DNA of 64,000 bases from Panulirus ornatus (GCF_036320965.1 NC_092255.1:11961243-12025242); one strand, 5' to 3'; positions 48,214 through 59,496 are shown, numbered from the stretch's first letter. Translations and numbers: made by a program. The notes: a model not told the origin generated them from the sequence alone.

Positions 48214-50420
48214 ATATTTTTATTTTGCTTTGTCGCTGTCTCCCGCGTTTGTGAGGTAGCGCAAGGAAACAGACGAAAGAAATGGCCCAACCCACCCCCA
48301 TACACATGTATATACATACACGTCCACACACGCAAATATACATACCTATACATCTCAATGTACACATATATATACACACACAGACACATACATATATACC
48401 CATGCACACAATTCACACTGTCTGCCTTTATTCATTCCCATCGCCACCTCGCCACACATGGAATACCATCCCCCTCCCCCCTCATGTGTGCGAGGTAGCG
48501 CTAGGAAAAAACAACAAAGGCCCCATTCGTTCACACTCAGTCTCTAGCTGTCATGCAATAATGCCCGAAACCACAGCTCCCTTTCCACATCCAGGCCCCA
48601 CACAACTTTCCATGGTTTACCGCAGACGCTTCACATGCCCTGATTCAATCCACTGACAGCACGTCTACCCCGGTATACCACATCGATCCAATTCACTCTA
48701 TTCCTTGCCCTCCTTTCACCCTCCTGCATGTTCAGGCCCCGATCACTCAAAATTTTTTTCACTCCATCTTTCCACCTCCAGTTTGGTCTCCCACTTCTCC
48801 TCGTTCCCTCCACCTCCGACACATACATCCTCTTGGTCAATCTTTCCTCGCTCATTCTCTCCATGTGCCCAAACAATTTCAAAACACCCTCTTCTGCTCT
48901 CTCAACCACACTCTTTTTATTTCCACACATCTCTCTTACCCTTACATTACTTACTTGATCAAACCACCTCACACCACATATTATCCTCAAACATCTCATT
49001 TCCAGCACATCCACCATCCTGCGCACAGCTCTATCCATAGCCCACGCCTCGCAACCATACAACATTGTAGGAACCACTATTCCTTGAAACATACCCATTT
49101 TTGCTTTCCGAGATAATGTTCTCGACTTCCAAACATTCTTCAAGGCTCCCAGGATTTTCGCCCCCTCCCCCACCCTATGATTCACTTCCGCTTCCATGGT
49201 TCCATCCGCTGCCAGATTCACTCCCAGATATCTAAAACACTTCACCTCCTCCAGTTTTTCTCCATTCAAACTTACCTCCCAATTTCTCATGCCACAAGTA
49301 TCTTTTGCGCAAGCCATCACTGCTCCCCTAAATACATCCCATTCCACCCCCACTCCCCTTACCTCCTTTGTTCTCACCTTTTTCCATTCTGTACTCAGTC
49401 TCTCCTGGTACTTCCTCACACAAGTCTCCTTCCCAAGCTCACTTACTCTCACCACCCTCTTCACCCCAACATTCTCTCTTCTTTTCTGAAAACCCATACA
49501 AATCTTCACCTTCGCCTCCACAAGATAATGATCAGACATCCCTCCAGTTGCACCTCTCAGCACATTAACATCCAAAAGTCTCTCTTTCGCACGCCTGTCA
49601 ATTAACACGTAATCCAATAACGCTCTCTGGCCATCTCTCCTACTTACATACGTATACTTATGTATATCTCGCTTTTTAAACCAGGTATTCCCAATCACCA
49701 GTCCTTTTTCAGCACATAAATCTACAAGCTCTTCACCATTTCCATTTACAACACTGAACACCCCATGTATACCAATTATTCCCTCAACTGCCACATTACT
49801 CACCTTTGCATTCAAATCACCCATCACTATAACCCGGTCTTGTGCATCAAAACCACTAACACACTCATTTAGCTGCTCCCAAAACACTTGCCTCTCATGA
49901 TCTTTCTTCTCATGCCCAGGTGCATATGCACCAATAATCACCCATCTCTCTCCATCAACTTTCAGTTTTACCCATATTAATCTAGAATTTACTTTCTTAC
50001 ACTCTATCACATACTCCCACAACTCCTGTTTCAGGAGTAGTGGTACTCCTTCCCTTGCTCTTGTCCTCTCACTAACCCCTGACTTTACTCCAAAGACATT
50101 CCCAAACCACTCTTCCCCTTTACCCTTGAGCTTCATTTCATTCAGAGCCAAAACATCCAGGTTCCTCTCCTCAAACATACTACCTATCTCTCCTTTTTTC
50201 ACATCTTGGTTACATCCACACACATTTAGACACCCCAATCTGAGCCTTTGAGGAGGATGAGCACTCCCTGTGTGACTCCTTCTTCTGTTTCCCATTTTAG
50301 AAAGTTAAAGTACAAGGAGGGGAGGATTTCTGGCCCCCTGCTCCCGTCCCCTCTAGTCGCCTTCTGCGACACATGAGGAATGCGTGGGAAGTATTCTTTC
50401 TCCCCTATCCCCAGGGATAA
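48214..50420 (-). mobile_element. RTE-A LINE, both ends complete, internally deleted, long 3'UTR
   Basis: 3'UTR 48,222-48,630 (full long type), one 554-codon ORF, 5'UTR 50,296-50,420. About 1.3 kb of consensus, from the linker (KDTCGMR) to just before motif E ([11 protein letters not shown]), is missing at about 49,287, removing every RT catalytic motif. The deletion is in frame. Confidence 0.92.
48631..50295 (-). CDS. RTE-A endonuclease fused in frame to the C-terminal region, 554 codons, RT core deleted
   Basis: Starts at the conserved ATG ([14 protein letters not shown]) and ends at the extended GLNQGM-stop, so native start and stop are both present and there is no internal stop. Endonuclease motifs: LALNEMKLKG (usual SETK changed to NEMK, Glu kept), [37 protein letters not shown]. 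After CGMR the frame joins [21 protein letters not shown] and the C-terminal [10 protein letters not shown]. It would give a nuclease with the C-terminal domain but no polymerase. Confidence 0.85.
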   Translation of the reverse strand: MGNRRRSHTGSAHPPQRLRLGCLNVCGCNQDVKKGEIGSMFEERNLDVLALNEMKLKGKGEEWFGNVFGVKSGVSERTRAREGVPLLLKQELWEYVIECKKVNSRLIWVKLKVDGERWVIIGAYAPGHEKKDHERQVFWEQLNECVSGFDAQDRVIVMGDLNAKVSNVAVEGIIGIHGVFSVVNGNGEELVDLCAEKGLVIGNTWFKKRDIHKYTYVSRRDGQRALLDYVLIDRRAKERLLDVNVLRGATGGMSDHYLVEAKVKICMGFQKRRENVGVKRVVRVSELGKETCVRKYQERLSTEWKKVRTKEVRGVGVEWDVFRGAVMACAKDTCGMRNWEVSLNGEKLEEVKCFRYLGVNLAADGTMEAEVNHRVGEGAKILGALKNVWKSRTLSRKAKMGMFQGIVVPTMLYGCEAWAMDRAVRRMVDVLEMRCLRIICGVRWFDQVSNVRVREMCGNKKSVVERAEEGVLKLFGHMERMSEERLTKRMYVSEVEGTRRSGRPNWRWKDGVKKILSDRGLNMQEGERRARNRVNWIDVVYRGRRAVSGLNQGM

Positions 50421-50428
50421 TATATATA

Positions 50429-50781
50429 TGTGTCGGAGGTGGAGGGAACGATGAGAAGAGGGAGACCAAATTGGAGGTGGAAAGATGGAGTGAAGAAGAT
50501 TTTGTGTGATCTGGGCCTGAACATGCAGGAGGGTGAAAGGTGGGCAAGGAATAGAGTGAATTGGAGCGATGTGGTATACCGGGGTTGACGTGCTGTCAGT
50601 GGATTGAATCAGGGCATGTGAAGCGTCTGGGGTAAACCATGGAAAGCTGTGTAGGTATGTATATTTGCGTGTGTGGACGTATGTATATACATGTGTATGG
50701 GGGTGGGTTGGGCCATTTCTTTCGTCTGTTTCCTTGCGCTACCTCGCAAACGCGGGAGACAGCGACAAAGCAAAAAAAAAA
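50429..50781 (+). mobile_element. RTE-A LINE, strongly 5'-truncated, short 3'UTR
   Basis: Starts tgtgtcggaggtgg (last ~53 codons), stop at 50,586-50,588, complete short 3'UTR and A-run. The 5' junction shares atatat with the ~10-base TA stub upstream. Confidence 0.88.
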
Positions 50782-50796
50782 ATATATATATATATT

Positions 50797-51037
50797 ATCC
50801 CTGGGGATAGGGGAGAAAGAATACTTCCCACGTATTCCCTGCATGTCGTAGAGGGCGAATAAAAGTGGAGGGAGCGGGGGCCTGGAAATCCTCCCCTCTT
50901 GTTGTTTTTTTAATTTTCGAAAACAAGGAACAGAGAAGGGGGCCAGGTGAAGGTATTCCCTCAGAGGCCCAGTCCTCTGTTCTTAATGCTACTTTGCTAA
51001 CTCGGGAAATGGCGAATAGTTTGAAAGAAAAGAAAAG

Positions 51038-51040
<3 letters not shown>
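50797..51040 (+). mobile_element. SINE-A copy, full length
   Basis: Some head variants (gtagagggcgaata; gaaaacaaggaacag); tail atgctactttgctaactcggg is decayed. Confidence 0.86.

Positions 51041-51114
<74 letters not shown>
51041..51114. repeat. (TA)n microsatellite
   Basis: Precedes a 5'-truncated RTE-A. Confidence 0.95.
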
Positions 51115-51118
<4 letters not shown>

Positions 51119-51126
51119 GCATCAGA

Positions 51127-52020
51127 TTGGGGAAGAGCAGTGTGGTTTCAGAAGGTAGAGGATGTGTGGATCAGGTGTTTGCTTTGAAGAATGTATGTGA
51201 GAAATACTTAGAAAAGCAAATGGATTTGTATGTAGCATTTATGGATATGGAGAAGGCATATGATAGAGTTGATAGAGATGCTCTGTGGAAGGTATTAAGA
51301 ATATATGGTGTGGGAGGCAAGTTGTTAGAAGCAGTGAAAAGTTTTTATCGAGGATGTAAGGCATGTGTATGTGTAGGAAGAGAGGAAAGTGATTGGTTCT
51401 CAGTGAATGTAGGTTTGCGGCAGGGGTGTGTGATGTCTCCATGGTTGTTTAATTTGTTTATGGATGGGGTAGTTAGGGAGGTGAATGCAAGAGTTTTGGA
51501 AAGAGGGGCAAGTATGAAGTCTGTTGGGGATGAGAGAGCTTGGGAAGTGAGTCAGTTGTTGTTCGCTGATGATGCAGCGCTGGTGGCTGATTCATGTGAG
51601 AAACTGCAGAAGCTGGTGACTGAGTTTGGTAAAGTGTGTGAAAGAAGAAAGTTAAGAGTAAATGTGAATAAGAGCAAGGTTATTAGGTACAATAGGGTTG
51701 AGGGTCAAGTCAATTGGGAGGTGAGTTTGAATGGAGAAAAACTGGAGGAAGTGAAGTGTTTTAGATATCTGGGAGTGGATCTGGCAGCTGATGGAACCAT
51801 GGAAGCGGAAGTGGATCATAGGGTGGGGGAGGGGGCGAAAATTCTGGGAGCCTTGAAGAATGTGTGGAAGTCGAGAACATTATCTCGGAAAGCAAAAATG
51901 GGTATGTTTGAAGGAATAGTGGTTCCAACAATGTTGTATGGTTGCGAGGCGTGGGCTATGGATAGAGTTGTGTGCAGGAGGATGGATGTGCTGGAAATGA
52001 GATGTTTGAGGACAATGTGA
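51127..52020 (+). pseudogene. RTE-A RT core
   Basis: About 290 codons with [48 protein letters not shown] and CFRYLGVDL, ending at the 7-base deletion. The first residues before RGCVDQ are shifted by the two-base deletion. Confidence 0.77.
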
Positions 52021-52325
52021 GGTGGTTTGATCGAGTAAGTAACGTAAGGGTAAGAGAGATGTGTGGAAATAAAAAGAGCGTGGTTGAGAGAGCAGAAGAG
52101 GGTGTTTTGAAATGGTTCGGGCATATGGAGAGAATGAGTGAGGAAAGATTGACCAAGAGAATATATGTGTCGGAGGTGGAGGGAACGAGGAGAAGAGGGA
52201 GACCAAATTGGAGGTGGAAAGATGGAGTGAAAAAGATTTTGTGTGATCGGGGCCTGAACATGCAGGAGGGTGAAAGGTGGGCAAGGAATAGAGTGAATTG
52301 GAGCGATGTGGTATACCGGGGTTGA
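51972..52325 (+). pseudogene. RTE-A C-terminal fragment
   Basis: From [16 protein letters not shown] to [10 protein letters not shown] and YRG-stop, in a frame displaced by the 7-base deletion. Confidence 0.72.
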
Positions 52326-52518
52326 CGTGCTGTCAGTGGATTGAATCAAGGCATGTGAAGTGTCTGGGGTAAACCATGGAAAGCTGTGTAGGTATGTATA
52401 TTTGCGTGTGTGGACGTATGTATATACATATGTATGGGGGTGGGTTGGGCCATTTCTTTCGTCTGTTTCCTTGCGCTACCTCGCAAACGCGGGAGACAGC
52501 GACAAAGCAAAAAAAAAA

Positions 52519-52547
52519 TATATATATACATATACATATATATATAT
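52519..52547. repeat. TA/CATA tract
   Basis: Short imperfect tract between two 3'-tail copies. Confidence 0.85.
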
Positions 52548-52688
52548 GGAAAGCTGTGTAGGTATGTGTATTTGCGTGTGTGGACGTATGTATATACATG
52601 TGTATGGCGGTGGGTTGGGCCATTTCTTTCGTCTGTTTCCTTGCGCTACCTCGCAAACGCGGGAGACAGCGACAAAGCAAAAAAAAAA
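52548..52688 (+). mobile_element. Free-standing RTE-A 3'-tail fragment
   Basis: ggaaagctgtgtagg to gacaaagc plus A-run; a second tail immediately after the tail of the previous copy, as at 6,393. Confidence 0.82.
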
Positions 52689-53149
52689 TACATATATATA
52701 TATTTCTTTTTTTCTTTGTCGCTGTCTCCCGCATTTGCGAGGTGGCGCAAGGAAACAGACAAAAGAAATGGCCCACCCCAATCCCATACACATATATATA
52801 CATACACGTCCACACACGCAAATATTCATACCTATACATCTCAATGTACACATATATATACACACACAGACACATACATATATACCCATGCACACAATTC
52901 ACACTGTCTGCCTTTATTCATTCCCATCACCACCTCGCCACACATGGAATACCATCCCCCTCCCCCCTCATGTGTGTGAGGTAGCGCTAGGAAAAGACAA
53001 CAAAGGCCCCATTCGTTCACACTCAGTCTCTAGCTGTCATGCAATAATGCCCGAAACCACAGCCCCCTTTCCACATCCAGGCCCCACACAACTTTCCATG
53101 GTTTACCCCAGACGCTTCACATGCCCTGATTCAATCCACTGACAGCACG

Positions 53150-54605
53150 TCAACCCCGGTATACCACATCTATCCAAATCACTCTATTCCTTGCCCACCT
53201 TTCACCCTCCTGCATGTTCAGGCCCCGATCACTCAAAATCTTTTTCACTCCATCTTTCCACCTCCAATTTGGTCTCCCACTTCTCCTCGTTCCCTCCACC
53301 TCCGACCAATATATCCTCTTGGTCAATCTTTCCTCACTCATTCTCTCCATGTGCCCAAACCATTTCAAAACACCCTCCTCTGCTCTCTCAACCACGCTCT
53401 TTTTATTTCCACACATGTCTCATACCCTTACATTACTTACTCGATCAAACCACCTCACACCACACATTGTCCTCAAACATCTCATTTCCAGCACATCCAC
53501 CCTCCTGCGCAGAACTCTATCCATAGCCCACGCCTTGCAACTATACAACATTGTTGGAACCACTATTGCTTCAAACATACCCATTTTTGCTTTCCGAGAT
53601 AATGTTCTCGACTTCCACACATTCTTCAAGGCTCCCAGGATTTTCGCCCCCTCCCCTACCCTATGGTTCATTTCCGCTTCCATGGTTCCATCTGCTGCCA
53701 GATCCACTCCCAGATATCTAAAACACTTTACTTCCTCCAGTTTTTCTCCATTCAAACTTACCTCCCAATTGACTTGACCCTCAACCCTACTGTACCTAAT
53801 AACCTTGCTCTTATTCACATTTACTCTTAACTTTCTTCTTTCACACACTTTACCAAAGTCAGTTTCTGCAGTTTCTCACATGAATCAGCCACCAGCGATG
53901 TATCATCAGTGAACAACAACTGACTCACTTCCCAAGCTCTCTCATCCGCAACAGACTTCATACTTGCCCCTCTTTCCAAAACTCTTGCATTCACCTCCCT
54001 AACAACCCCATCCATAAACAAATTAAACAACCATGGAGAATCACACACCCCTGCCGCAAACCTACATTCACTGAGAACCAATCACTTTCCTCTCTTCCTA
54101 CACGTACACATGCCTTACATCCTCGATAAAAACTTTTCACTGCTTCTAACAACTTGCCTCCCACACCATGTATTTTTAATACCTTCCACAGAGCATTTCT
54201 ATCAACTCTATCATATGCGTTCTCCAGATCCATAAATGCTACATACAAATCCATTTGCTTTTCTAAGTATTTCTCACATACATTCTTCAAAGCAAACACC
54301 TGATCCACACATCCTCTACCACTTCTGAAACCACACTGCTCTTCCCCAATCTGATGCTATGTACATGCCCTCACCCTGTCAATCAGTACCCTCCCATATG
54401 ATTTCCCATGAATACTCAACAAACTTATACCTCTGTAATTTGAGCACTCACTCTTATCCCCTTTGCCTTTGTACAATGGCACTATGCACGCATTCTGCCA
54501 ATCCTCAGGCACCTCACCATGAGTCATACATACATTAAATAACCTTACCAACCAGTCAACAATACAGTCACCCCCTTTTTTTAATAAATTCCACTGCAGT
54601 ACCAT
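53150..54605 (-). pseudogene. RTE-A RT and C-terminal region, fragmented
   Basis: Reading 54,605 to 53,150: [35 protein letters not shown] and FMDLENAYDRV; LRQGC.. and [51 protein letters not shown]-stop, each in a different frame or after a stop. Confidence 0.77.
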
Positions 54606-54708
54606 CCAAACCTGCTGCCTTGCTGGCTTTCATCTTCCGCAAAGCTTTTACTACCTCTTCTCTGTTTATCAAATCATTTTCCCTAACCCTCTTACTTTGC
54701 ACACCACC

Positions 54709-55863
54709 TCAACCAAAACACCCTATATCTGCCACTCTATCATCAAACACATTCAACAAACCTTCAAAATACTCACTCCATCTCCTTCTCACATCACCAC
54801 TACTTATCACCTCCCCATTAGCGCCCTTCAATGAAGTTCCCATTTGCTCCCTTGTCTTACGCACTTTATTTACCTCCTTCCAGAACATTTTTTTATTCTC
54901 CCTAAAATTCAATGATACTCTGTCACCCCAACTCTCATTTGCCCTCTTTTTCACCTCTTGCACCTTTCTCTTGACCTCCTGTCTCTTTCTTTTATACATC
55001 TCCCACTCAATTGCATTTTTTCCCTGCAAAAATCGTCCAAATGCCTCTCTCTTCTCTTTCACTAATAATCTTACTTCTTCATCCCACCACTCACTACCCT
55101 TTCTAATCAACCCACCTCCCACGCTTCTCATGCCCCAAGCATCTTTTGCGCAATCCATCACTGATTCCCTGAATACATCCCATTCCTCCCCCACTCCCCT
55201 TACTTCCATTGTTCTCACCTTTTTCCATTCTGTACTCAGTCTCTCCTGGTACTTACTCACACAAGTCTCCTTCCCAAGCTCACGTACTCTCACCACCCTC
55301 TTCACCGCAACATTCACTCTTCTTTTCTGAAAACCCATACAAATCTTCACCTTAGCCTCCACAAGATAATGATCAGACATCCCTCCAGTTGCACCTCTCA
55401 GCACATTAACATCCAAAAGTCTCTCTTTCGCACGCCTGTCAATTAACACGTAATCCAATAACGCTCTCTGGCCATCTCTCCTACTTACATACGTATACTT
55501 ATGTATATCTCGCTTTTTAAACCAGGTATTCCCAATCACCAGTCCTTTTTCAGCACATAAATCTACAAGCTCTTCACCATTTCCATTTGCAACACTGAAC
55601 ACCCCATGTATACCAATTATTCCCTCAACTGCCACATTACTCACCTTTTCATTCAAATCACCCATCACTATAACCCGGTCTCGTGCATCAAAACCACTAA
55701 CACACTCATTCAGCTGCGCCCAAATCAATTGCCTCTCATGATCTTTCTTCTGATGCCCAGGTGCATATGCACCAATTATCACCCATCCCTCTCCATCAAC
55801 TTTCAGTTTTACCCATATTAATCGATAATTTACTTTCTTACATTCTATCACATGCTCCCACAA
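54709..55863 (-). CDS. RTE-A endonuclease and linker, uninterrupted 384 codons (TE fragment)
   Basis: [62 protein letters not shown], complete linker ([29 protein letters not shown]) to [15 protein letters not shown] and GCFG-stop. The SETK-containing N-terminus is upstream of a single TAG (55,867-56,154). Confidence 0.78.
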   Translation of the reverse strand: MWEHVIECKKVNYRLIWVKLKVDGEGWVIIGAYAPGHQKKDHERQLIWAQLNECVSGFDARDRVIVMGDLNEKVSNVAVEGIIGIHGVFSVANGNGEELVDLCAEKGLVIGNTWFKKRDIHKYTYVSRRDGQRALLDYVLIDRRAKERLLDVNVLRGATGGMSDHYLVEAKVKICMGFQKRRVNVAVKRVVRVRELGKETCVSKYQERLSTEWKKVRTMEVRGVGEEWDVFRESVMDCAKDAWGMRSVGGGLIRKGSEWWDEEVRLLVKEKREAFGRFLQGKNAIEWEMYKRKRQEVKRKVQEVKKRANESWGDRVSLNFRENKKMFWKEVNKVRKTREQMGTSLKGANGEVISSGDVRRRWSEYFEGLLNVFDDRVADIGCFG

Positions 55864-55866
55864 CTC

Positions 55867-56154
55867 CTATTTCAGGAGTAGTGCTACTCCTTCCCTTGCT
55901 CTTGGCCTCTCACTAACCCCTGACTTTACTCCCAAGACATTCCCAAACCACTCTTCCCCTTTACCCTTGAGCTGTGTTTCACTCAGAGCCAAAACATCCA
56001 GGTTCCTTTCCTCAAACATACTACCTATCTCTCCTTTTTTCACATCTTGGTTACATCCACACACATTTAGACACCCCAATCTGAGTCTACGAGGAGGATG
56101 AGCACTCCCCGCATGACTCCTTCTGTTTCCCAATTTTAGAAATTTAAAATACAA
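55867..56154 (-). pseudogene. RTE-A endonuclease N-terminus
   Basis: [35 protein letters not shown], ending at TAG in LLLK-Q. The conserved ATG appears as TTG here (aaattggg), so the native start is lost; an upstream ATG in the 5'UTR is in frame. Confidence 0.72.
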
Positions 56155-56260
56155 GGAGGGGAGGATTTCTGGCCCGCGCCCGTCCCCTCTAGTCGCCTCC
56201 TAGGACACGTGAGGAATGCGTGGGAAGTATTCTTTCACCCCTATCCCCAGGGATAATATA

Positions 56261-56851
56261 GAAGCAGTGAAAAGTTTTTATCGAGGATGTAAGGCATGTG
56301 TATGTGTAGGAAGAGAGGAAAGTGATTCGTTCTCAGTGAATGTTGGTTTACGGCAGGGGTGTGTGATGTCTCCATGGTTGTTTAATTTTTTTATGGATGG
56401 GGTTGTTAGGGAGGTGAATGCAAGAGTTTTGGAAAGAGGGGCAAGTATGAAGTCTGTTGGGGATGAGAGAGCTTGGGAAGTGAGTCAGTTGTTGTTCGCT
56501 GATGATACAGCGCTGGTGGCTGATTCATGTGAGAAACTACAGAAGCTGGTGACTGAGTTTGGTAAAGTGTGTGAAAGAAGAAAGTTAAGAGTAAATGTGA
56601 ATAAGAGCAAGGTTATTAGGTACAATAGGGTTGAGGGTCAAGTCAATTGGGAGGTAAGTTTGAATGGAGAAAAACTGGAGGAAGTAAAGTGTTTTAGATA
56701 TCTGGTAGTGGATCTGGCAGCGGATGGAACCATGGAAGCGGAAGTGGATCATAGGGTGGGGGAGGGGGCGAAAATCCTGGGAGCCTTGAAGAATGTGTGG
56801 AAGTCGAGAACATTATCTCAGAAAGCAAAAATGGTATGTTTGAAGGAATAG
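56261..56851 (+). pseudogene. RTE-A RT palm
   Basis: [59 protein letters not shown]. The rest of the C-terminus follows in other frames (56,797-57,090 and beyond). Confidence 0.75.
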
Positions 56852-57373
56852 TGGTTCCAACAATGTTGTATGGTTGCGAGGCATGGGCTATGGATAGAGT
56901 TGTGCGCAGGAGGATGGATGTGCTGGAAATGAGATGTTTGAGAACATTGTGTGGTGTGAGGTGGTTTGATCGAGTAAGTAATGTAAGAGTAAGAGAGATG
57001 TGTGGAAATAAAAAGAGCGTGGTTGAGAGAGCAGAAGAGGGTGTTTTGAAATGGTTTGGGCACATGGAGAGAATGAGTGAGGAAGATTGACCAAGAAGAT
57101 ATATGTGTCGGATGTGGAGGGAACGAGGAGAAGTGGGAGACCAAATTGGAGGTGGAAAGATGGAGTGAAAAAGATTTTGAGTGATCGGGGCCTGAACATG
57201 CAGGAGGGTGAAAGGAGGGCAAGGAATAGAGTGAATTGGATCGATGTGGTATACTGGGGTTGACGTTCTGTCAGTGGATTGAATCAGGGCATGTGAAGCG
57301 TCTGGGTTAAACCATGGAAAGCTGTGTAGGTATGTATATTTGCGTGTATGGACGTATGTATATACATGTGTAT
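56261..57373 (+). mobile_element. RTE-A LINE, 5'-truncated, left arm of a near-spacerless palindrome
   Basis: Begins gaagcagtgaaaag after a 6-base TA stub. Frameshifts at about 56,833 (lost G) and 57,084. Stop 57,261-57,263; the 3'UTR runs to tacatgtgtat at the palindrome centre (57,373/57,374). Confidence 0.9.
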
Positions 57374-58594
57374 ATACACATGTATATACATATGTCCACA
57401 CACGCAAATATACATACCTACACAGCTTTCCATGGTTTACCCGAGACGCTTCACATGCCCTGATTCAATCCACTGACAGCACGTCAACCCCGGTATACCA
57501 CATCGATCCAATTCACTCTATTCCTTGCCCTCCTTTCACCCTCCTGCTTGTCCAGGCCCCGATCACACAAAATCTTTTTCACTCCATCTTTCCACCTCCA
57601 ATTTGGTCTCCCACTTCTCCTCCTTCCCTCCACCTGCGACACATATATCCTCTTGGTCAATCTTTCCTCACTCATTCTCTCCATGTGCCCAAACCATTTC
57701 AAAACACCCCCTTCTGCTCTCTCAACCACGCTCTTTTTATTTCCACACATCTCTTACCCTTACGTTACTTACTCGATCAAACCACCTCACACCACACATT
57801 GTCCTCAAACATCTCATTTCCAGCACATCCATCCTCCTGCGCACAACTCTATCCATAGCCCACGCCTCGCAACCATACAACATTGTTGGAACCACTATTC
57901 CTTCAAACATACCCATTTTTGCTTTCCGAGATAATGTTCTCGACTTCCACACATTCTTCAAGGCTCCCAGGATTTTCACCCCCTCCCCCACCCTATGATC
58001 CACTTCCGCTTCCATGGTTTCATCCGCTGCCAGATCCACTCCCAGATATCTAAAACACTTTACATCCTCCAGTTCTTCTCCATTCAAACTTACCTCCCAA
58101 TTGACTTGACCCTCAACACTACTGTACCTAATAACCTTGCTCTTATTCACATTTACTCTTAACTTTCCTCTTTCACACACTTTACCAAACTCAGTCACCA
58201 GCTTCTGCAGTTTCTGACATGAATCAGCCACCAGCGCTGTATCATCAGCGAACAACAACTGACTCACTTCCCAAGCTCTCTCATCCCCAATAGACTTCAT
58301 ACTTGCCACTCTTTCCAAAACTCTTGCATTTACCTCCCTAACAACCCCATCCATAAACAAATTAAACAACCATGGAGACATCACACACCCCTGCCGCAAA
58401 CCTACATTCACTGAGAACCAATCACTTTCCTCTCTTCCTACACGTACACATGCCTTACATCCTCGATAAAAACTTTTCACTGCTTCTAACAACTTGCCTC
58501 CCACACCATATATTCTTAATACCTTCCACAGAGCATCTCTATCAACTCTATCATATGCCTTCTCCAGATCCATAAATGCTACATACAAATCCAT
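57374..58594 (-). mobile_element. RTE-A LINE, 5'-truncated, right arm of the palindrome
   Basis: Mirror of the left arm from the 3'UTR upward, extending ~100 bases further into RT (to [17 protein letters not shown]). A two-base deletion near 57,750 breaks the frame. The two arms differ at scattered positions, so the palindrome is not a cloning artefact of a single copy. Confidence 0.9.
57737..58594 (-). CDS. RTE-A RT, open frame (TE fragment)
   Basis: About 285 codons: [71 protein letters not shown] and the [11 protein letters not shown] region, ending in VRVRDVWK after the two-base deletion. Lacks fingers and the terminal region (57,484-57,750, other frame). Confidence 0.76.
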   Translation of the reverse strand: MDLYVAFMDLEKAYDRVDRDALWKVLRIYGVGGKLLEAVKSFYRGCKACVRVGREESDWFSVNVGLRQGCVMSPWLFNLFMDGVVREVNARVLERVASMKSIGDERAWEVSQLLFADDTALVADSCQKLQKLVTEFGKVCERGKLRVNVNKSKVIRYSSVEGQVNWEVSLNGEELEDVKCFRYLGVDLAADETMEAEVDHRVGEGVKILGALKNVWKSRTLSRKAKMGMFEGIVVPTMLYGCEAWAMDRVVRRRMDVLEMRCLRTMCGVRWFDRVSNVRVRDVWK

Positions 58595-58604
58595 ATATAT
58601 ATAC

Positions 58605-58647
<43 letters not shown>

Positions 58648-58661
58648 TACATATATATACA
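58592..58661. repeat. TA/CA compound microsatellite
   Basis: Includes about 28 bases of (CA)n; belongs to the TG/TA tail of repeat U on the minus strand. Confidence 0.93.
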
Positions 58662-59186
58662 TATGAAAAATGTAAGAAATAATTTAGAAAACTGAAACTT
58701 CTAGCTTGAAATGAAATGAAAAAATGAATGTCACATAATGGTTCAACCTCTGGCTATGGAAAAGGGAAATGTATAATTTATTTACACAACGTCAATAGTA
58801 GTTTTCATCAAATTAACCACTGTATCATACTGCCTGGTCCACTTCTCTTATCATGAAACTGGAATATTGGCTTATGATGTTTCTCAATTGTCTTCATTAC
58901 ACAAAGTACAACCATATCATGGATACATGAGGGTAGGTAGTTGGTCATCCGCCATAATAAAGCCTTGACAGACCAAAAGTTTATCTGGACCTCAACTTTT
59001 CCAGTACATTCATGAAAAACACCTTTTGCTTTCCATCTCTATCACTTTGAAAAAAATGCTCCCTTTGTTCACATTTCAATGAAAGAATAAGCTTCAATGT
59101 CTAAGCTACATTCTTTTCCAATTTCACTATTTTCTTGTCAGAGAACCATATATGAAAACTATCACTCCAGTAACAACTATAAACAT
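58662..59186 (-). repeat. Unclassified repeat 'U', longer copy
   Basis: Minus-strand partner of 14,656-14,963: shares both flanking blocks and the tail and retains ~300 bases missing there (blocks ctcatgtatccatgatatgg, aaacatcataagccaatatt). Its far end (gttactggagtgatag) only loosely resembles the ubiquitin-coding part of the other copy. No open frame of note. Confidence 0.62.
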
Positions 59187-59197
59187 TTATATATATA

Positions 59198-59432
59198 TTT
59201 TTTTTTTCATACTATTCGCCATTTCCCGCATTAGCGAGGTAGCGCTAAGAACAGAGGACGGGACCTTTGAGGGAATATCCTCACCTGGCCCCCTTCTCTG
59301 TTCCCTCTTTTGGAAAATTAAAAAAAAACCGAGAGGGTAGGATTTCCAGCCCCCCCGCTCCCTTCCCTTTTCGTCGCCTTCTACGACGCGCAGGGAATAC
59401 GTGAGAAGTATTCTTTCTCTATTCCCAGGGAC

Positions 59433-59433
<1 letters not shown>
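59198..59433 (-). mobile_element. SINE-A copy, full length
   Basis: Tail (ttcgccatttcccgcattagcgaggtagcgc), middle, A-run, head ending attcccagggac; preceded by T-run and a short TA stub. Confidence 0.87.

Positions 59434-59493
<60 letters not shown>
59434..59493. repeat. (TA)n microsatellite
   Basis: Between SINE-A head and a 5'-truncated RTE-A. Confidence 0.95.

Positions 59494-59496
<3 letters not shown>

Larger units (their letters stand above)
51115..52518 (+). mobile_element. RTE-A LINE, 5'-truncated, short 3'UTR
   Basis: Begins acagagcatcagattgg. A two-base deletion at about 51,154 (in SGRGC) and a 7-base deletion at about 52,015 (CGVRWF) break the frame. Stop 52,323-52,325; 3'UTR to 52,507; A-run. 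Confidence 0.9.
52704..56254 (-). mobile_element. RTE-A LINE, full length end to end, long 3'UTR, multiple breaks
   Basis: Long 3'UTR 52,704-53,149, coding region 53,150-56,154, 5'UTR 56,155-56,254. It has the YRG-stop form. Lesions include TGA at about 53,418, a deletion near 53,860, a one-base deletion near 54,036, TAG near 54,357, a T-run slip near 54,590, TGA at 54,711, and CAG to TAG at 55,864-55,866. Confidence 0.92.
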
